DNA of 64,000 nucleotides from assembly GCF_964340395.1 (NCBI RefSeq), contig NC_135553.1:25021949-25085948 (forward strand), given 5' to 3'. Shown here one piece after another: positions 1 through 12,609 of the stretch (position 1 is the stretch's first letter; each line of letters opens with the position of its first letter). The notes under the pieces were generated by a model. It was given only the letters and a program-made list of their open reading frames with translations. It did no database searches and was not told the DNA's origin. A program made the translations under genes and the position numbers. The stretch is from Glandiceps talaboti (lineage: Eukaryota; Hemichordata; Enteropneusta; Spengelidae).

Positions 1-1106
1 CTATTAAGAGTTTGTGAAGCTTGTAAATATCTAGAATATTTAGCTGTATAAATAAAGGAGCCGAATGTTCCATGTGAGATTTGAACAGCATCGTGCAAAC
101 AATCATTTTTTGGGCAGTTAGAATGCAATTCAGATATGTTGGGTAAGTACTGCCCCAAACCTCTAGGCCATAAGAAATATGGGGAAGTATAAAGGCATTG
201 TACACAAGTATTAAAATACTTAGTGGTAAAATGTGTCTCAGTCTGTACAGAATTCATTGATAAGACAAGTTTAGACAAGTAAGCCTGTAAATTTGTATAG
301 ATTATACAAATGTAACTGTTGTGAGATTTATTGCCATTATTACCGAGGGAATGGCAAGATTATTTATTTTCTATACAATTGGTTGATTGTTTTGTTTGAC
401 ATATGTTGAGTTGGCATTGACATATGTTGAGTTGGCCATTATTGTGTCAACAATACACATTGTTCTAACATGTATGCAGTAATCATAGGTCTATCTTGGG
501 TCAAATTTCAAATTGACAAATTTATTATAAATTATACACTGCAGATATGCAGAATCTGTAAGTGTCATAAAAATTTAGGAATTTAAATTGAATGAAGCCT
601 CTTGAAACAGGCTGCCCAGGGACAAAACCAATTCAAAATTTAAACCATTTTTGTGTTCATTTACTGCCAATAAAATTTAAGGTTGATCCCAATTGGGAAT
701 AATGCTAGAATGATGTGATAGGTAGATATAGAACAGAATGTTTGAGAAGGATGCAATGTGCAAAGAAACAATCTGTAAAATCATAGATGTCTATGGTAGA
801 ATCAACCAAAATTAAATTTTGCTGACAAAAATTTAAACCAGCAGATGTTAGTAAGCTGATCCAGCTCAGAGAGACAAAAGAAAGATAAAAGCCACTGAAT
901 TCAAACAAGAAAGTGATGGCTATAAAGATGGAACTGAGTGTTATACTAATGATGAATCTATAATGGATGGTGAATGGTTAAATTTACTAAAGGGGATCCA
1001 GAGATAAAGCTGAGTATATATTTGGGGTGTAATTTTGTATGCATACTAAAATGTACTCAAAACATTCTGCTTTAAATATTGATTACAATTTAAGCATCAC
1101 TTGGTA
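1..1106. other. Non-coding, no gene recognised
   Basis: AT-rich sequence with no convincing exon on either strand. The only structure noticed is a short direct duplication near 398-437, where a roughly 20-bp motif containing catatgttgagttgg occurs twice in a row. Confidence 0.5.
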
Positions 1107-3128
1107 TTGAACTCATACTGGGTATTCTAGCCTACCCGTAGTCTTGAAGGACTGTGAACTCATACTGGGTATTGTAGTCTACCTGTAGTCTTGAAGGACT
1201 GTGAACTCATACTGGGTATTGTAGCCTACCTGTAGTCTTGAAGGACTGTGAACTCATACTGGGTATTGTAGTCTACCTGTAGTCTTGAAGGACTGTGAAC
1301 TCATACTGGGTATTGTAGCCTACCTGTAGTCTTGAAGGACTGTGAACTCATACTGGGTATTGTAGCCTACCTGTAGTCTTGAAGGACTGTGAACTCATAC
1401 TGGGTATTGTAGCCTACCTGTAGTCTTGAAGGACTGTGAACTCATACTGGGTATTGTAGCCTACCTGTAGTCTTGAAGGACTGTGGACTCATACTGGGTA
1501 TTCTAGCCTACCTGTAGTCTTGAAGGACTGTGAACTCATGCTGGGTATTGTAGTCTACCTGTAGTCTTGAAGGACTGTGAACTCATACTGGGTATTGTAG
1601 TCTACCTGTAGTCTTGAAGGACTGTGAACTCATACTGGGTATTGTAGTCTACCTGTAGTCTTGAAGGACTGTGAACTCATACTGGGTATTGTAGCCTACC
1701 TGTAGTCTTGAAGGACTGTGAACTCATACTGGGTATTGTAGCCTACCTGTAGTCTTGAAGGACTGTGAACTCATACTGGGTATTGTAGCCTACCTGTAGT
1801 CTTGAAGGACTGTGGACTCATACTGGGTATTCTAGCCTACCTGTAGTCTTGAAGGACTGTGAACTCATGCTGGGTATTGTAGTCTACCTGTAGTCTTGAA
1901 GGACTGTGAACTCATACTGGGTATTGTAGTCTACCTGTAGTCTTGAAGGACTGTGAACTCATACTGGGTATTGTAGTCTACCTGTAGTCTTGAAGGACTG
2001 TGAACTCATACTGGGTATTGTAGCCTACCTGTAGTCTTGAAGGACTGTGAACTCATACTGGGTATTGTAGCCTACCTGTAGTCTTGAAGGACTGTGAACT
2101 CATACTGGGTATTGTAGTCTACCTGTAGTCTTGAAGGACTGTGAACTCATACTGGGTATTGAAGCCTACCTGTAGTCTTGAAGGACTGTGAACTCATACT
2201 GGGTATTCTAGCCTACCTGTAGTCTTGAAGGACTGTGAACTCATACTGGGTATTGTAGTCTACCTGTAGTCTTGAAGGACTGTGAACTCATACTGGGTAT
2301 TGTAGTCTACCTGTAGTCTTGAAGGACTGTGAACTCATACTGGGTATTGTAGCCTACCTGCAGTCTTGAAGGACTGTGAACTCATACTGGGTATTGTAGT
2401 CTACCTGTAGTCTTGAAGGACTGTGAACTCATACTGGGTATTGTAGTCTACCTGTAGTCTTGAAGGACTGTGAACTCATACTGGGTATTGTAGTCTACCT
2501 GTAGTCTTGAAGGACTGTGAACTCATGCTGGGTATTGTAGCCTACCTGTAGTCTTGGAGGACTGTGAACTCATACTGGGTATTGTAGTCTACCTGTAGTC
2601 TTGAAGGACTGTGAACTCATACTGGGTATTGTAGTCTACCTGTAGTCTTGAAGGACTGTGAACTCATACTGGGTATTGTAGTCTACCTGTAGTCTTGAAG
2701 GACTGTGAACTCATACTGGGTATTGTAGCCTACCTGTAGTCTTGAAGGACTGTGAACTCATACTGGGTATTCTAGCCTACCTGTAGTCTTGAAGGACTGT
2801 GAACTCATACTGGGTATTGTAGTCTACCTGTAGTCTTGAAGGACTGTGAACTCATACTGGGTATTGTAGCCTACCTGTAGTCTTGAAGGACTGTGAACTC
2901 ATACTGGGTATTCTAGCCTACCTGTAGTCTTGAAGGACTGTGAACTCATACTGGGTATTGTAGTCTACCTGTAGTCTTGAAGGACTGTGAACTCATACTG
3001 GGTATTGTAGTCTACCTGTAGTCTTGAAGGACTGTGAACTCATATTGGGTATTGTAGCCTACCTGTAGTCTTGGAGGACTGTGAACTCATACTGGGTACT
3101 GTAGCCTACCTGTAGTCTTGGAGGACTG
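1107..3128. repeat. 47-bp minisatellite array, about 43 copies
   Basis: The unit is 47 bp, with core motifs actcatactgggtattgtag, cctacctgtagtc and ttgaaggactgtga. Copies differ at a few recurring positions (tgtagtc/tgtagcc/tctagcc, catact/catgct, gtgaac/gtggac). A distinctive run of variants near 1484 recurs near 1813, seven units later, so blocks of units have been duplicated. The array ends exactly at the left arm of the fold-back structure at 3111-3316, so part of the unit is also the outer inverted repeat of that element. No open frame is maintained. Confidence 0.95.
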
Positions 3129-3316
3129 GCACTACTCTATTATTTCAACTATCCTAACTGCCATTTTGAGTTTTGAATTTTGCACACCTTCACCATGGTT
3201 TGGTTGGTTTATTTGGTGAGGATGAAAAATAAAAAATCATCGAAATCAAAATGGCAGTTAGGATAGCTGATACAGTGATATGCCGATAATAGTAGCATCA
3301 GTCCTTCAAGACTACA
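3111..3316. mobile_element. Fold-back / MITE-like element at end of 47-bp array
   Basis: There are two nested inverted-repeat pairs. The outer arms are 18 bp (3111-3128 and 3299-3316; one mismatch) and carry the tgtagtcttg-aggactg motif of the neighbouring 47-bp array. The inner arms are a perfect 21-bp pair (3149-3169 and 3246-3266) beginning ctatcctaactgcc. The loop is about 76 bp and AT-rich. No transposase is present. The shared outer arm suggests that the tandem array grew out of one terminus of a non-autonomous fold-back element. The superfamily is unknown and no target-site duplication could be assigned. Confidence 0.7.
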
Positions 3317-4470
3317 AGAAGGCCATGGATATTCAGACATAAATACATAAACAATTTTAACGATATAATTTTAGCATGTACATATACTAGAATATTTAGG
3401 AAATACTTATACCACTACTATGCCAACATCTCCAAAAGAGGAACTTTCATGCCATCAAAGGCAGTTACATGTATGACAATATATTAGGCCTAGAAAAAAA
3501 GAAATGTTTCTGGTCGTGTCAGTCTTTTTTTTAGTATTTGTCCAGCCCATGCTGTCTGCAGATCCAGAAGAAACACAAAAATAACCCCCCCCCCCCCTAC
3601 TTGAGTGAAGACAACTGTAGAGCCATTAAAGTACTAAATAAAAAGAACAGTAACTGCCATAAATAGTAGACTGAGTGACAGGTTTGTTCAGAATAATGAA
3701 AAAAAAACCAGAATAAAATGCACATCGTCACACCACTTTACACAAAATGTCCTGACCAGAAACAATTTTTTTTGCCCTTACTAGATTAGTTGTTTTTTTG
3801 CCCTTTAAAACTAGATTAGTTTTTTTTTGCCCTTACTAGATTAGGTTTTGTTTGCCCTTACTAGATTAGTTTTTTTTCCCCTTACTAGATTAGTTTTTTT
3901 TGCCCATACTAGATTAGTTTTAATAACAGTTGTATGTTGTTATGTTTTATATCAGTATTTTTGTAAACAACGTTACCTACATGTAAGTAAAAAAAAATGT
4001 TAAAATCTGACCCATTTTAAAAGTCTCTTGGCGTACAAAGGTGACCATGTGAAAGAACCTAGCCAGTACAATCAAACAACTGTATGTAAAGCCCATTTGA
4101 ACTCATTTTATCACAAAATGAGATATTAATCTGTTTGGTTGTCTATATAGTTTCTGTAAATGTACAAGAGGTTAGCTTGAGACCCAGCAAAGGTGAACAT
4201 TTTGATGTTTATTATGTAAAGATGTCAAGTATTATTTGTAGTTGATATCAGGAAACAGATGAAATTACAGGAATGAGAATTCTATGATTAATAATTAATA
4301 CATTGCCTAAATATTAGGGTTAGGATTAATAACACATTTATCAAATGAAAGTTCAGAATTAAAATTAAATATTTATTAGGTCTGTCATGTATTGGTATGT
4401 TGTATTGTACAGTAATCTGTTTTGCAATTGTACATGATCAAAGATATTTTATTGCACTAGACTCTATCAC
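3317..4470. other. Non-coding spacer
   Basis: No exon-like sequence seen. It contains a C-run near 3587-3598 and the T-tract repeat annotated separately. Confidence 0.45.
3766..3920. repeat. T-tract tandem repeat, about 6 copies of 21-28 bp
   Basis: Six imperfect copies of a poly-T tract followed by gcccttactagattag. Copies differ mainly in the length of the T tract, with one insertion and a few substitutions. Confidence 0.8.
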
Positions 4471-4758
4471 TAGCCCCATCTACACGTAGGTTGTCCTACC
4501 TGAGGCAGTCCCAAGTCCTACCTGAGGTAGGATAGGTTTGTGTCTACACATAGGAAGGTTACGGCATAGATGTCGCGCCTTCCGTCCTGACAGCTAGTAC
4601 ATAGGACGAAGTCAGGAGGGTTTCAGGAAACCTCTCAAAGGTGTCCTAAGTCAGGACGCTTTCAGGACAGGTTCAGGACATGTTTGCATCTACATGGGCT
4701 TCAAACTATCCTGAATCCTACCTCAGGTAGGATTTTTAGTGCCGTGTAGATGGGGCTA
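4471..4758. mobile_element. MITE with 16-bp perfect terminal inverted repeats
   Basis: The termini are tagccccatctacacg (4471-4486) and its exact reverse complement (4743-4758). The outermost TA at both ends fits a TA target-site duplication of the Tc1/mariner-like kind, but this is inference. The interior is rich in tcctacctgaggtagg palindromes and repeated tcaggac motifs. At 288 bp without an ORF it is non-autonomous. Confidence 0.8.
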
Positions 4759-4958
4759 CTGTTCTGTTCTAATGTTGCCTAATAAATACCTCATTGAAAG
4801 CTTTCCTTGATAAATAGATATTATGTTGGATCTTGGAGTGTCCATACCAGAAGCCAGTTTGATGTCAAACAGGAGGGATTCCTCAGTTGTAGAGCAAGCA
4901 ATTGTATGTGATAAATCACATCTGTCATTCCTACCATGTTTCTTTCATCAAGATTAAC

Positions 4959-5202
4959 AGACCAGTCCTTTAACATAGCCAGGTGTAATGTCTTAGAAAG
5001 GTCGTGATTATTGGCTGCTAGCCTAGGTTTATTATCCAGACCAGTCCTTTAACATAGCCAGGTGTAATGTCTTAGAAAGGCCGTGATTATTGGCTGCTAG
5101 CCTACATGTAGGTTTATTATCCAGACCAGTCCTTTAACATAGCCAGGTGTAATATCTTAGAAAGGTCATGATTATTGGCTGCTAGCCTAGGTTTATTATC
5201 CA
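4959..5202. repeat. Three tandem copies of a 79-85-bp unit
   Basis: Copies start at about 4959, 5038 and 5123, each beginning agaccagtcctttaacat and ending near ggtttattatcc. The second copy has a 6-bp insertion. Copies are nearly identical, so the duplication is recent. Confidence 0.9.
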
Positions 5203-5507
5203 GAGATATGTGTCAAGAAAAACAACACCTGTACACAAATTGCAACACAGATTGACTCTCAGATGGATGGGGTCATATCCAAGTAATTTTACTGGAGCAA
5301 GTATTGAACCTTGTCACAGTGTTATATCACATTCTCATAAATTACTGCCTATGTATTGTACATGTATGTCTCCTAGACAGTAGCGATGGACAAGTATTGC
5401 TAATTATATGTCTACAGGCATATCAATTGTTTGCTGTGTCTTGGGTGTTAGCAACCCACGAACTTGTCATTGCCAAGTAGCATTGTAATACTTGAGTTAG
5501 GAATTCA

Positions 5508-5785
5508 AAGGTCATTTCTGTGACCAAGGTAGACACTTTGTTTGTTGTATGTGTCATTTTGTCCAGTTTGTCTTTTCAAGTAATTCAGTCAGAAATGCAG
5601 GAATTTAGACAAGGTCATTTCTCTGACCAAGGTAGACACGTTGTTTGTAGTGTTACATTTTCACCAGTTTGTCTTTTCAAAGCATTCTGTCAGAAAAACA
5701 GGAAGGTGATTTCTGTGATCAAGTTAGACATTTTGTTTTGTCATGTGTCATTTTACCCAGTTTGTCTGTCGAAATCAGTCAATTA
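5508..5785. repeat. Three diverged tandem copies of about 90 bp
   Basis: Each copy contains ggt(c/g)atttct-tgaccaa, agacac-ttgttt, a tgt-attttacc/gtcc block and cagtttgtc. Divergence is much higher than in the neighbouring 79-bp repeat, so this is an older duplication. Frames through it look like chance openings. Confidence 0.7.
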
Positions 5786-8122
5786 ATCAGAATGGCATTT
5801 CACAGTCATACTTTCTAAAAGTAAATAATGTGTACTTTCCTGTATGGCCACCTATGTCCAATATTTACCATTCTACCACCATGGTAGCTGTGTATATATG
5901 TGCACCTTTCTAATAATTCTCTTTTTCAACATCTCAGTTTTTGACCCATCATATCAGACACTAATTTCTCTAGTAGCAGAATAACCTTCATTTGTATTTA
6001 AATTTTTTTCATTGATTGTTACCACTTGACCAGTCATGTAAATCATGAAAGCAGTCAAAATGTTTCCCTCTTTCACTGTTGGTTGTCAGATAGTCCAGTT
6101 TTTTTTCTCAGTATACTTCCAGATTTCTGATGAAATCATTTCCTTAATAGATAGACGTACATTCTTTGACAGAAAGTCTACTTCTTGGTTCAAATACACT
6201 TTGATTTTGTTCAATTTCATTTGTGCCCGACAAACTTTGTACCCCACACCATGGTGGCAAGCAGTCAAAGGTTAACATAAATTATAGATTATCCATTTTA
6301 GAGTGACTTGTACATTCACAATGGAAGGAATTGTTCAAGTAATAGAGTTCGAGTTAGCAATTTGTGTCTCTCAGGTACTACAGCCCCTGACTACACCCTG
6401 CTGTAGCTAGGGACAAACCAGGGAATACCTTGAGTGCAAATAGTCTGGATGCCAATGTGGTCTCTAACTAAACCATGAGTTGAGGTGTAAATCATAACGA
6501 TAGGGACTAGACTTAGAGAACAACTACTTGAAGACATTGCTGTCAACCTCCATCTGTAAACCTGAAGCCAAAGAAAGATCATAGATTACAATTATCAAAA
6601 CACAGTTCATCCATAGAAGTTAGATATTTCTAGACTGAATGATTTATTGTTTGTGCTCCTTAAACATGGCACATAAACAACGACAAATTTATCAGTTTAG
6701 GATTTGTCATACAAAATGTTGCATTCATAAGCATCAGTATGTGTAGTCTAGATGAGATGGTACTGGTGGTATCAAATAATCTCTTTACCAATCTTGAGAT
6801 TTGATGCCAAGTATAGTGTCTAGACTACATTATAGGGGACCATGATACTCCCTTTGAAGCCTGATACGCTATATTTAGGGTGCAATTTAAGAGTTACAGA
6901 AACCAAGTCATTTAATAGTTAAAGGGCCCCAGTGATGTAGAGAATAGCCAGTACCCGGGCAAAATGCCTGTTTGAATCTTGTATGTAATTGGCTGTAAAA
7001 ATTTGAAATGGTGAAAAATGAACGCAAACTGTTACTTAATATTTCGCCCATCTCCTACATCTACATGCCCACCTACTTCAAAAATTTAATATCTACATCA
7101 CAGCAGTTAAAGTTTAATTAACCTAATTCGAAAACTAACACTAACTTCACATCATGATCATGGTCCACTAACTATAACTATTATTAAACATTAAGCTCAG
7201 ATGACCTAATACAGGAACGTTGGCCATCGATCTTGTGATTTGCTTGTCAATGGATCAGTTTAAAGGCTAGTGTTTCAGATTCTTGCATTATAGTGTAATA
7301 CCATATCAGTGGTGATAATTAAGGTTTATATAGGATTTTTTGTGATGAACTGATGTTTCTACAGCTCTACCAGACAACTGTTTTTCAAACCTAAATTTTA
7401 ATCCTAATCCAAACTGGGCCTTTAAATAATTGGTGCTAGAACTTGTACATTCTGAACACCTTTAGTATTAAACAGAGGTTGATTTTGAACTGTTTCATGT
7501 TTGCATAAGTGTGCAAAGTGAAAGAAAGAGACAATCTAAACCAATATGGACCAGCTGGCATGTGTGCATTATCAGATTGAGTGGCCTCCACAAAGTCTCA
7601 CTCAACTGATAAATGTTTTATTTACTCCATAAAAACACACCCTTATGGTGAAGAGTAATCTGTCACTTGCATAAAATACATATCACCTATAGCTACCACA
7701 GTTAGCACATGTGTGCACATTGTATTCAAATAAATATCTTACATAACTTAAACTGCTATGAGTAAATACAATATTTCACCACCACAAAGTAAATACTGCT
7801 ATCATAAAGTGACTTGTCCTGGTAAAGATAGATACTGGTTTATAAAAGTGACTCACCTTGACAGAGCCATACAATACAAATAGGTGATTACAGAATACCA
7901 GTGCTAGCAGATTTGCGATAATAAAATGCACAGTAATTAAGTGCTGGTATTTTAAGGCCAACAGTCTTTAGGGATTCAAGTATGCTTTGTATAATCAGAT
8001 TCTGTCTGCTGATAAGGACTTTGCTGATCAATATCTGATAACAATCTGGTAGTTGGGGTTTACCTTGGATGTGTTAAACTTAGGATTTGGACATCTTTTG
8101 TAATACATGATAGGTGTACAAT
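5786..8122. other. Non-coding spacer
   Basis: AT-rich, with no exon or RNA gene recognised on either strand. Short open frames here have no coding character. Confidence 0.45.
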
Positions 8123-8362
8123 CAGGGTTTGAATTTAGAAGTGGTCTTAAGTCAAATGACCACTAAATTTTCATTTTGGACAACCAAATTCAATTTTCAG
8201 TGGTCCATCGAGAACATTTATTGTTTTTCAAAGTATGACAGAATTAAGTTGAAGTTTGAAAAACTTAAAGTATTAAATCTTTTACTCAGATTTTGTATTT
8301 AATTAATGTAGAAAATGTAGCAACAGGAATTTGAGTGCAAACATTATGAGATTCCATTGATA

Positions 8363-9749
8363 GGCCTACATAGATATACAAAATGTACACACCATGCATG
8401 CCTAGATATACAAAATGTACACACCATGCATGCCTAGATATACAAAATGTACACACCATGCATGCCTAGATATACAAAATGTACACACCATGCATGCCTA
8501 GATATACAAAATGTACACACCATGCATGTCTAGATATACAAAATGTACACACCATGCATGCCTAGATATACACACCATGCATGCCTAGATATACAAAATG
8601 TACACACCATGCATGCCTAGATATACATACCCTGCATGCCTAGATATACAAAATGTACATACCATGCATGCATAGATATACATACCCTGCATGCCTAGAT
8701 ATACAAAATGTACATACCACGCATGCCTAGATATACAAAATGTACACACCATGCCTAGATATACATACCCTGCATGTCTAGATATACAAAATGTACACAC
8801 CATGCATGCCTAGATATACATACCATGCATGCCTAGATATACACACCATGCATGCCTAGATATACAAAATGTACACACCATGCCTAGATATACATACCAT
8901 GCATGCCTAGATATACAAAATGTACACACCATGCATGCCTAGATATACATACCATGCATGCCTAGATATACATACCATGCATGCCTAGATATACAAAATG
9001 TACACACCATGCCTAGATATACATACCATGCATGCCTAGATATACAAAATGTACACACCATGCATGCCTAGATATACATACCATGCATGCCTAGATATAC
9101 ACACCATGCATGCCTAGATATACATACCCTGCATGCCTAGATATACAAAATGTACATACCATGCATGCCTAGATATACAAAATGTACACACCATGCCTAG
9201 ATATACATACCCTGCATGTCTAGATATACAAAATGTACACACCATGCATGCCTAGATATACATACCATGCATGCCTAGATATACACACCATGCATGCCTA
9301 GATATACAAAATGTACACACCATGCCTAGATATACATACCATGCATGCCTAGATATACAAAATGTACACACCATGCATGCCTAGATATACATACCATGCA
9401 TGCCTAGATATACATACCATGCATGCCTAGATATACAAAATGTACACACCATGCCTAGATATACATACCATGCATGCCTAGATATACAAAATGTACACAC
9501 CATGCATGCCTAGATATACATACCATGCATGCCTAGATATACACACCATGCATGCCTAGATATACATACCCTGCATGCCTAGATACATACCCTGCATGCC
9601 TAGATACATACCCTGCATGCCTAGATATACATACCCTGCATGCCTAGATACATACCCTGCATGCCTAGATATACATACCCTGCATGCCTAGATATACATG
9701 TACATACCCTGCATGCCTAGATATACATACCCTGCATGTCTAGATATAC
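8363..9749. repeat. Mixed 22/32-bp minisatellite
   Basis: Two interleaved unit types share gcctagatatac. The long form adds aaaatgtacacaccatgcat and the short form adds ataccatgcat or ataccctgcat. A block of mixed units starting near 8693 recurs, nearly identical in order and sequence, about 442 bp downstream, showing higher-order duplication. A remnant (near 11253-11286) lies on the far side of the inserted element, so the array was once continuous. Confidence 0.95.
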
Positions 9750-9754
9750 TGTAT

Positions 9755-11236
9755 CAGGGCTCGAAATTCGCGGTAGTCCCGCGTCCACAGACTACCAATG
9801 TTTGTCTCTGGGCTACCAAATTATGTGAGTGGTAGCCCAATTGGGCTACTAAGTTTTGAATGAAACTGTGACACCCTGACTCCGACACCTTCCCGGGTCG
9901 GGGGCCTCCGAGGTCGCAGTCCTGTGGAACGTGTTCTCGCCAAAATTAGCGTCAAAATCTGTGTCTTTTCCAAATTTGCATCCACACTACATGTATATCA
10001 AATGTACACGAAATACATGTACACTGTACACGTCATTCTTCCGTTCATCATATACACAGCTTGTACTTCCAAAATGTCACAACAAAACATTTATATGCAA
10101 CAATATTCTGTATAGCGATTTAATGTTATCTTTCTGTACTTTCAATTTCCCATGGTAATCACTCTCTGGAAATATGCTCTTCGGCCCGGGCCCTTTCGGC
10201 TCTTCTCGGAGTCGGAGTACAGTACACTCTCGGTACAGCACTGCAGTAACTAAATTCCATCACATGAATGACAGCTTTAACTTTCAACTTGACAGAGACA
10301 CAGTTGTAATGGTGTTTGATAAAATTTTATTCTAATGAGAACTGTTAACTTGGTATACACCTACAGATTCGTTTATTCTTGAACGATGCCTAAAACATTC
10401 CGTGTGTAAACCACGCTCACGCAACCCCTGAGAGCATGCAGTGGTGAATGGTAAATTCACGTAATGCATTCGATCTAGTAGTAGTAGTAGTAGCAAAGCT
10501 CAAAAGAAAGTTGAAGTTTTAGTGAGAATGAAATGGCGACATGATGATTTGAATTTATATGAGTGAAGTTTTCAGCATGGACTGTCTGCTGATGTGGTCT
10601 TAGACTGTTTGATTATCCCTTCGCCCATGAATGGAAGGGGCTTTGCCGTAATGGCCGTCATGTATTGATACAAATCCTGTCTAACCCGTCTGTTAATAAG
10701 TAACCAATCACGTGGATAGATAATGATAACAGCACATAGTTTCTAAACTACCCAAGACGTAGTCTCCACATCAGGAAATGGCCATGGGGCTTATGAAACT
10801 GTTTAAACGTTTTCCATACGTTGAATCATATTCAAATTTTACAGGTCTCACTGCACCAAGAGATTTAGATAATAGTTACAAGTACGAACTGCGACTACAT
10901 GGTTTTTCTTCATTGCAATGATAACCGTACGTTGTAACAGTAAGCCTCATATTGGGTCCCTCTTTATGACACGTCCCCAGAGACACATACATGCAAAAAA
11001 TTGCGTTCCCAATGTCAAATATGGCATGAAATACACACAAATAACGTGTTAACGTGACTCTTAAGTTATTCAATCAATCATCGAATTCAATACATCATAT
11101 AGTTACATATATACACAGACACCATTAATTTAGGAATGCATGGATATGGGCTACCAGTCATTGCTCTCGGGCTACCAATTTTTAAAGATGGTAGCCCACC
11201 TGGGCTACCAAGAAAAAAAACGAATTTCGAGCCCTG
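9755..11236. mobile_element. Non-autonomous DNA transposon with intact target duplication
   Basis: Terminal inverted repeats are CAGGGCTCGAAATTCG (9755-9770) and the reverse complement (11221-11236). TGTAT flanks both ends (9750-9754 and 11237-11241), a 5-bp target-site duplication. Both subterminal regions carry gtagcccannTGGGCTac palindromes. The 1,482-bp body includes a GC-rich stretch (about 9870-9930 and 10175-10240), a short (tag)n run near 10479 and no plausible transposase frame. CAG termini and a 5-bp duplication fit a hAT-like group, but this assignment is inference. It sits inside the 22/32-bp minisatellite. Confidence 0.85.
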
Positions 11237-11286
11237 TGTATACATGTCCACTTCATGTATGCCTAGATATACAAATCATGCATGCA

Positions 11287-12445
11287 GAAAAAATTGTTGT
11301 GAAAACTCCAGATAAAATGAATCTCAACATTGATATTGATTATTAAATATACACATGTATATACTGTATACACTGACAGTCTTTAATATACTGTGGACCT
11401 CAAAAAACTAACAGAGTGGAGAGTCCATGTTCAAAAACAAAGTCAATATCAAAGCCAGGCAGCTGGGTGAAAACCTAAATAATTTGACAACCTTTGAGTT
11501 TTGTTGCCCCTAGTACACAGTAGCTTTGGCACAGTGCTTTGCAATAAACTTTTATGGGCCTGTTTGAATCTTTACCTTATAGCAAAGCTGCCATTTTGCC
11601 ATATATAGGTAGGTAGTCTAATGCAAAAAGACAGCCGTAAAATGAGTCACATGCTTGCCACTTAGATCAAGAAATCTATTTGTACAACTGTACTGTGATT
11701 GGCATGTATAGTGTTAGAAAAGTCAATAGAGCTAAAATGAAACTAATGTGTACATAATATAAACATTTATCCAGTCAGAGGTTCCGTGTAGAACTGTTTA
11801 CAGTCACTCTCTTGGAAATTATGTATATGTGAATTATATAATTTTTGAAAGATTAGAAATTTTGTTTAGATCAGCTTTTGTTATATCTTTGGTGATCAAT
11901 ATTATTTGAGATTTTAGTTCTAAGATGTCATGTGAACTCTTTGTTTGTTTGTTTGTCTATAACACCCTAAATATTTTAGTTGCTACAGGCCATTCTAGAA
12001 TGGTAGGCAATACTGGGACAATTCTGCATTACACTTTCTATCTTGACTGCCTCTATTGTCCACATAAGAAATCTAGATCTCTCTCACTTCTGAATTTCAT
12101 TTGGATAATCAGTTGTGAAATTTAGGAATCAAAGTCTTCATAAGGTAAACATTTACAAGAATGCAAGACAAAAGATATAAGGAAAGTCACATAAAATGAA
12201 CTTTACAGCGATAAAGAATGTCTTATGGAGCACCCACATTTTTCGTTGGATCACCAAAATAAAAAAAACTGGTGGTCCACATAGACCACTGACCAAAAAT
12301 GTAAATTTCAAACCCTGAAACCCTAAGGGAACTGAAATAATCAAGAACAGTTTACTGCCTACAGTGCATTTAATGCCAGTTATGGATACAAGTTATGTGG
12401 GTTGACAAGCAAAACTAGTGCTTCCAGTGTCCTTACTGTTTTCAG
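11287..12445. other. Non-coding spacer before a candidate exon
   Basis: No gene recognised. It includes the right-hand CAGGGTTTGAA terminus at 12302-12317 and ends in a pyrimidine-rich acceptor at about 12428-12445. Confidence 0.4.
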
Positions 12446-12609
12446 TACTACCACAGCCCAGAGACTTGCCTATCTTCCTTGACCTTGTCATACTGTCCAG
12501 CCAGTATGTCAAGTCAGACAGTGAAGTCGCTAGGCTGGAAATGTACTACCACAACAACATTACATGCTGGAATGTATACTTTGGTAGAGAGAACTCAGAA
12601 AAGAAGTAA
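12446..12609 (+). CDS. Candidate 3'-terminal coding exon of an unrecognised gene
   Basis: A pyrimidine-rich acceptor (ccttactgttttcag, ending at 12445) is followed by 164 nt that are more GC-rich than the surroundings and open in one frame to a TAA at 12607-12609. The encoded tail reads PQPRDLPIFLDLVILSSQYV, then residues including a YYHNN motif and WNVYFG, and ends in SEKK. A second possible acceptor lies a few bases on (ctaccacag). With the first acceptor the exon starts with two bases of a split codon. I do not recognise the family. It lies about 0.9 kb upstream of the USH1G exon in the same orientation, so it could be the last exon of a neighbouring upstream gene. Other exons of that gene were not identified. 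Confidence 0.4.

Larger units (their letters stand above)
8123..12317. mobile_element. Possible composite element bounded by CAGGGTTTGAA termini
   Basis: CAGGGTTTGAATTTA at 8123-8137 faces its near reverse complement at 12302-12317, which has one extra A. Just inside, both ends carry agtggtc / gaccact motifs. The pair encloses the 22/32-bp minisatellite and the nested CAGGGCTCG element. No target-site duplication is visible in the flanks, so these may instead be two separate copies or fragments of one family lying in opposite orientation. The CAG start resembles hAT-type termini, by family knowledge only. Confidence 0.3.

Noticed and set aside
1107-3128. CRISPR-like array
   Set aside because: Units are contiguous with no unique spacers, in a eukaryotic context.
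5520-5786. Plus-strand ORF of 88 codons
   Set aside because: It spans three diverged tandem copies, has no coding bias and resembles no known domain.
8585-8803. Minus-strand repeat protein frame (MVCTFCISRHAGY type)
   Set aside because: It reads through the 22/32-bp minisatellite for a few units only and is broken elsewhere in the array.
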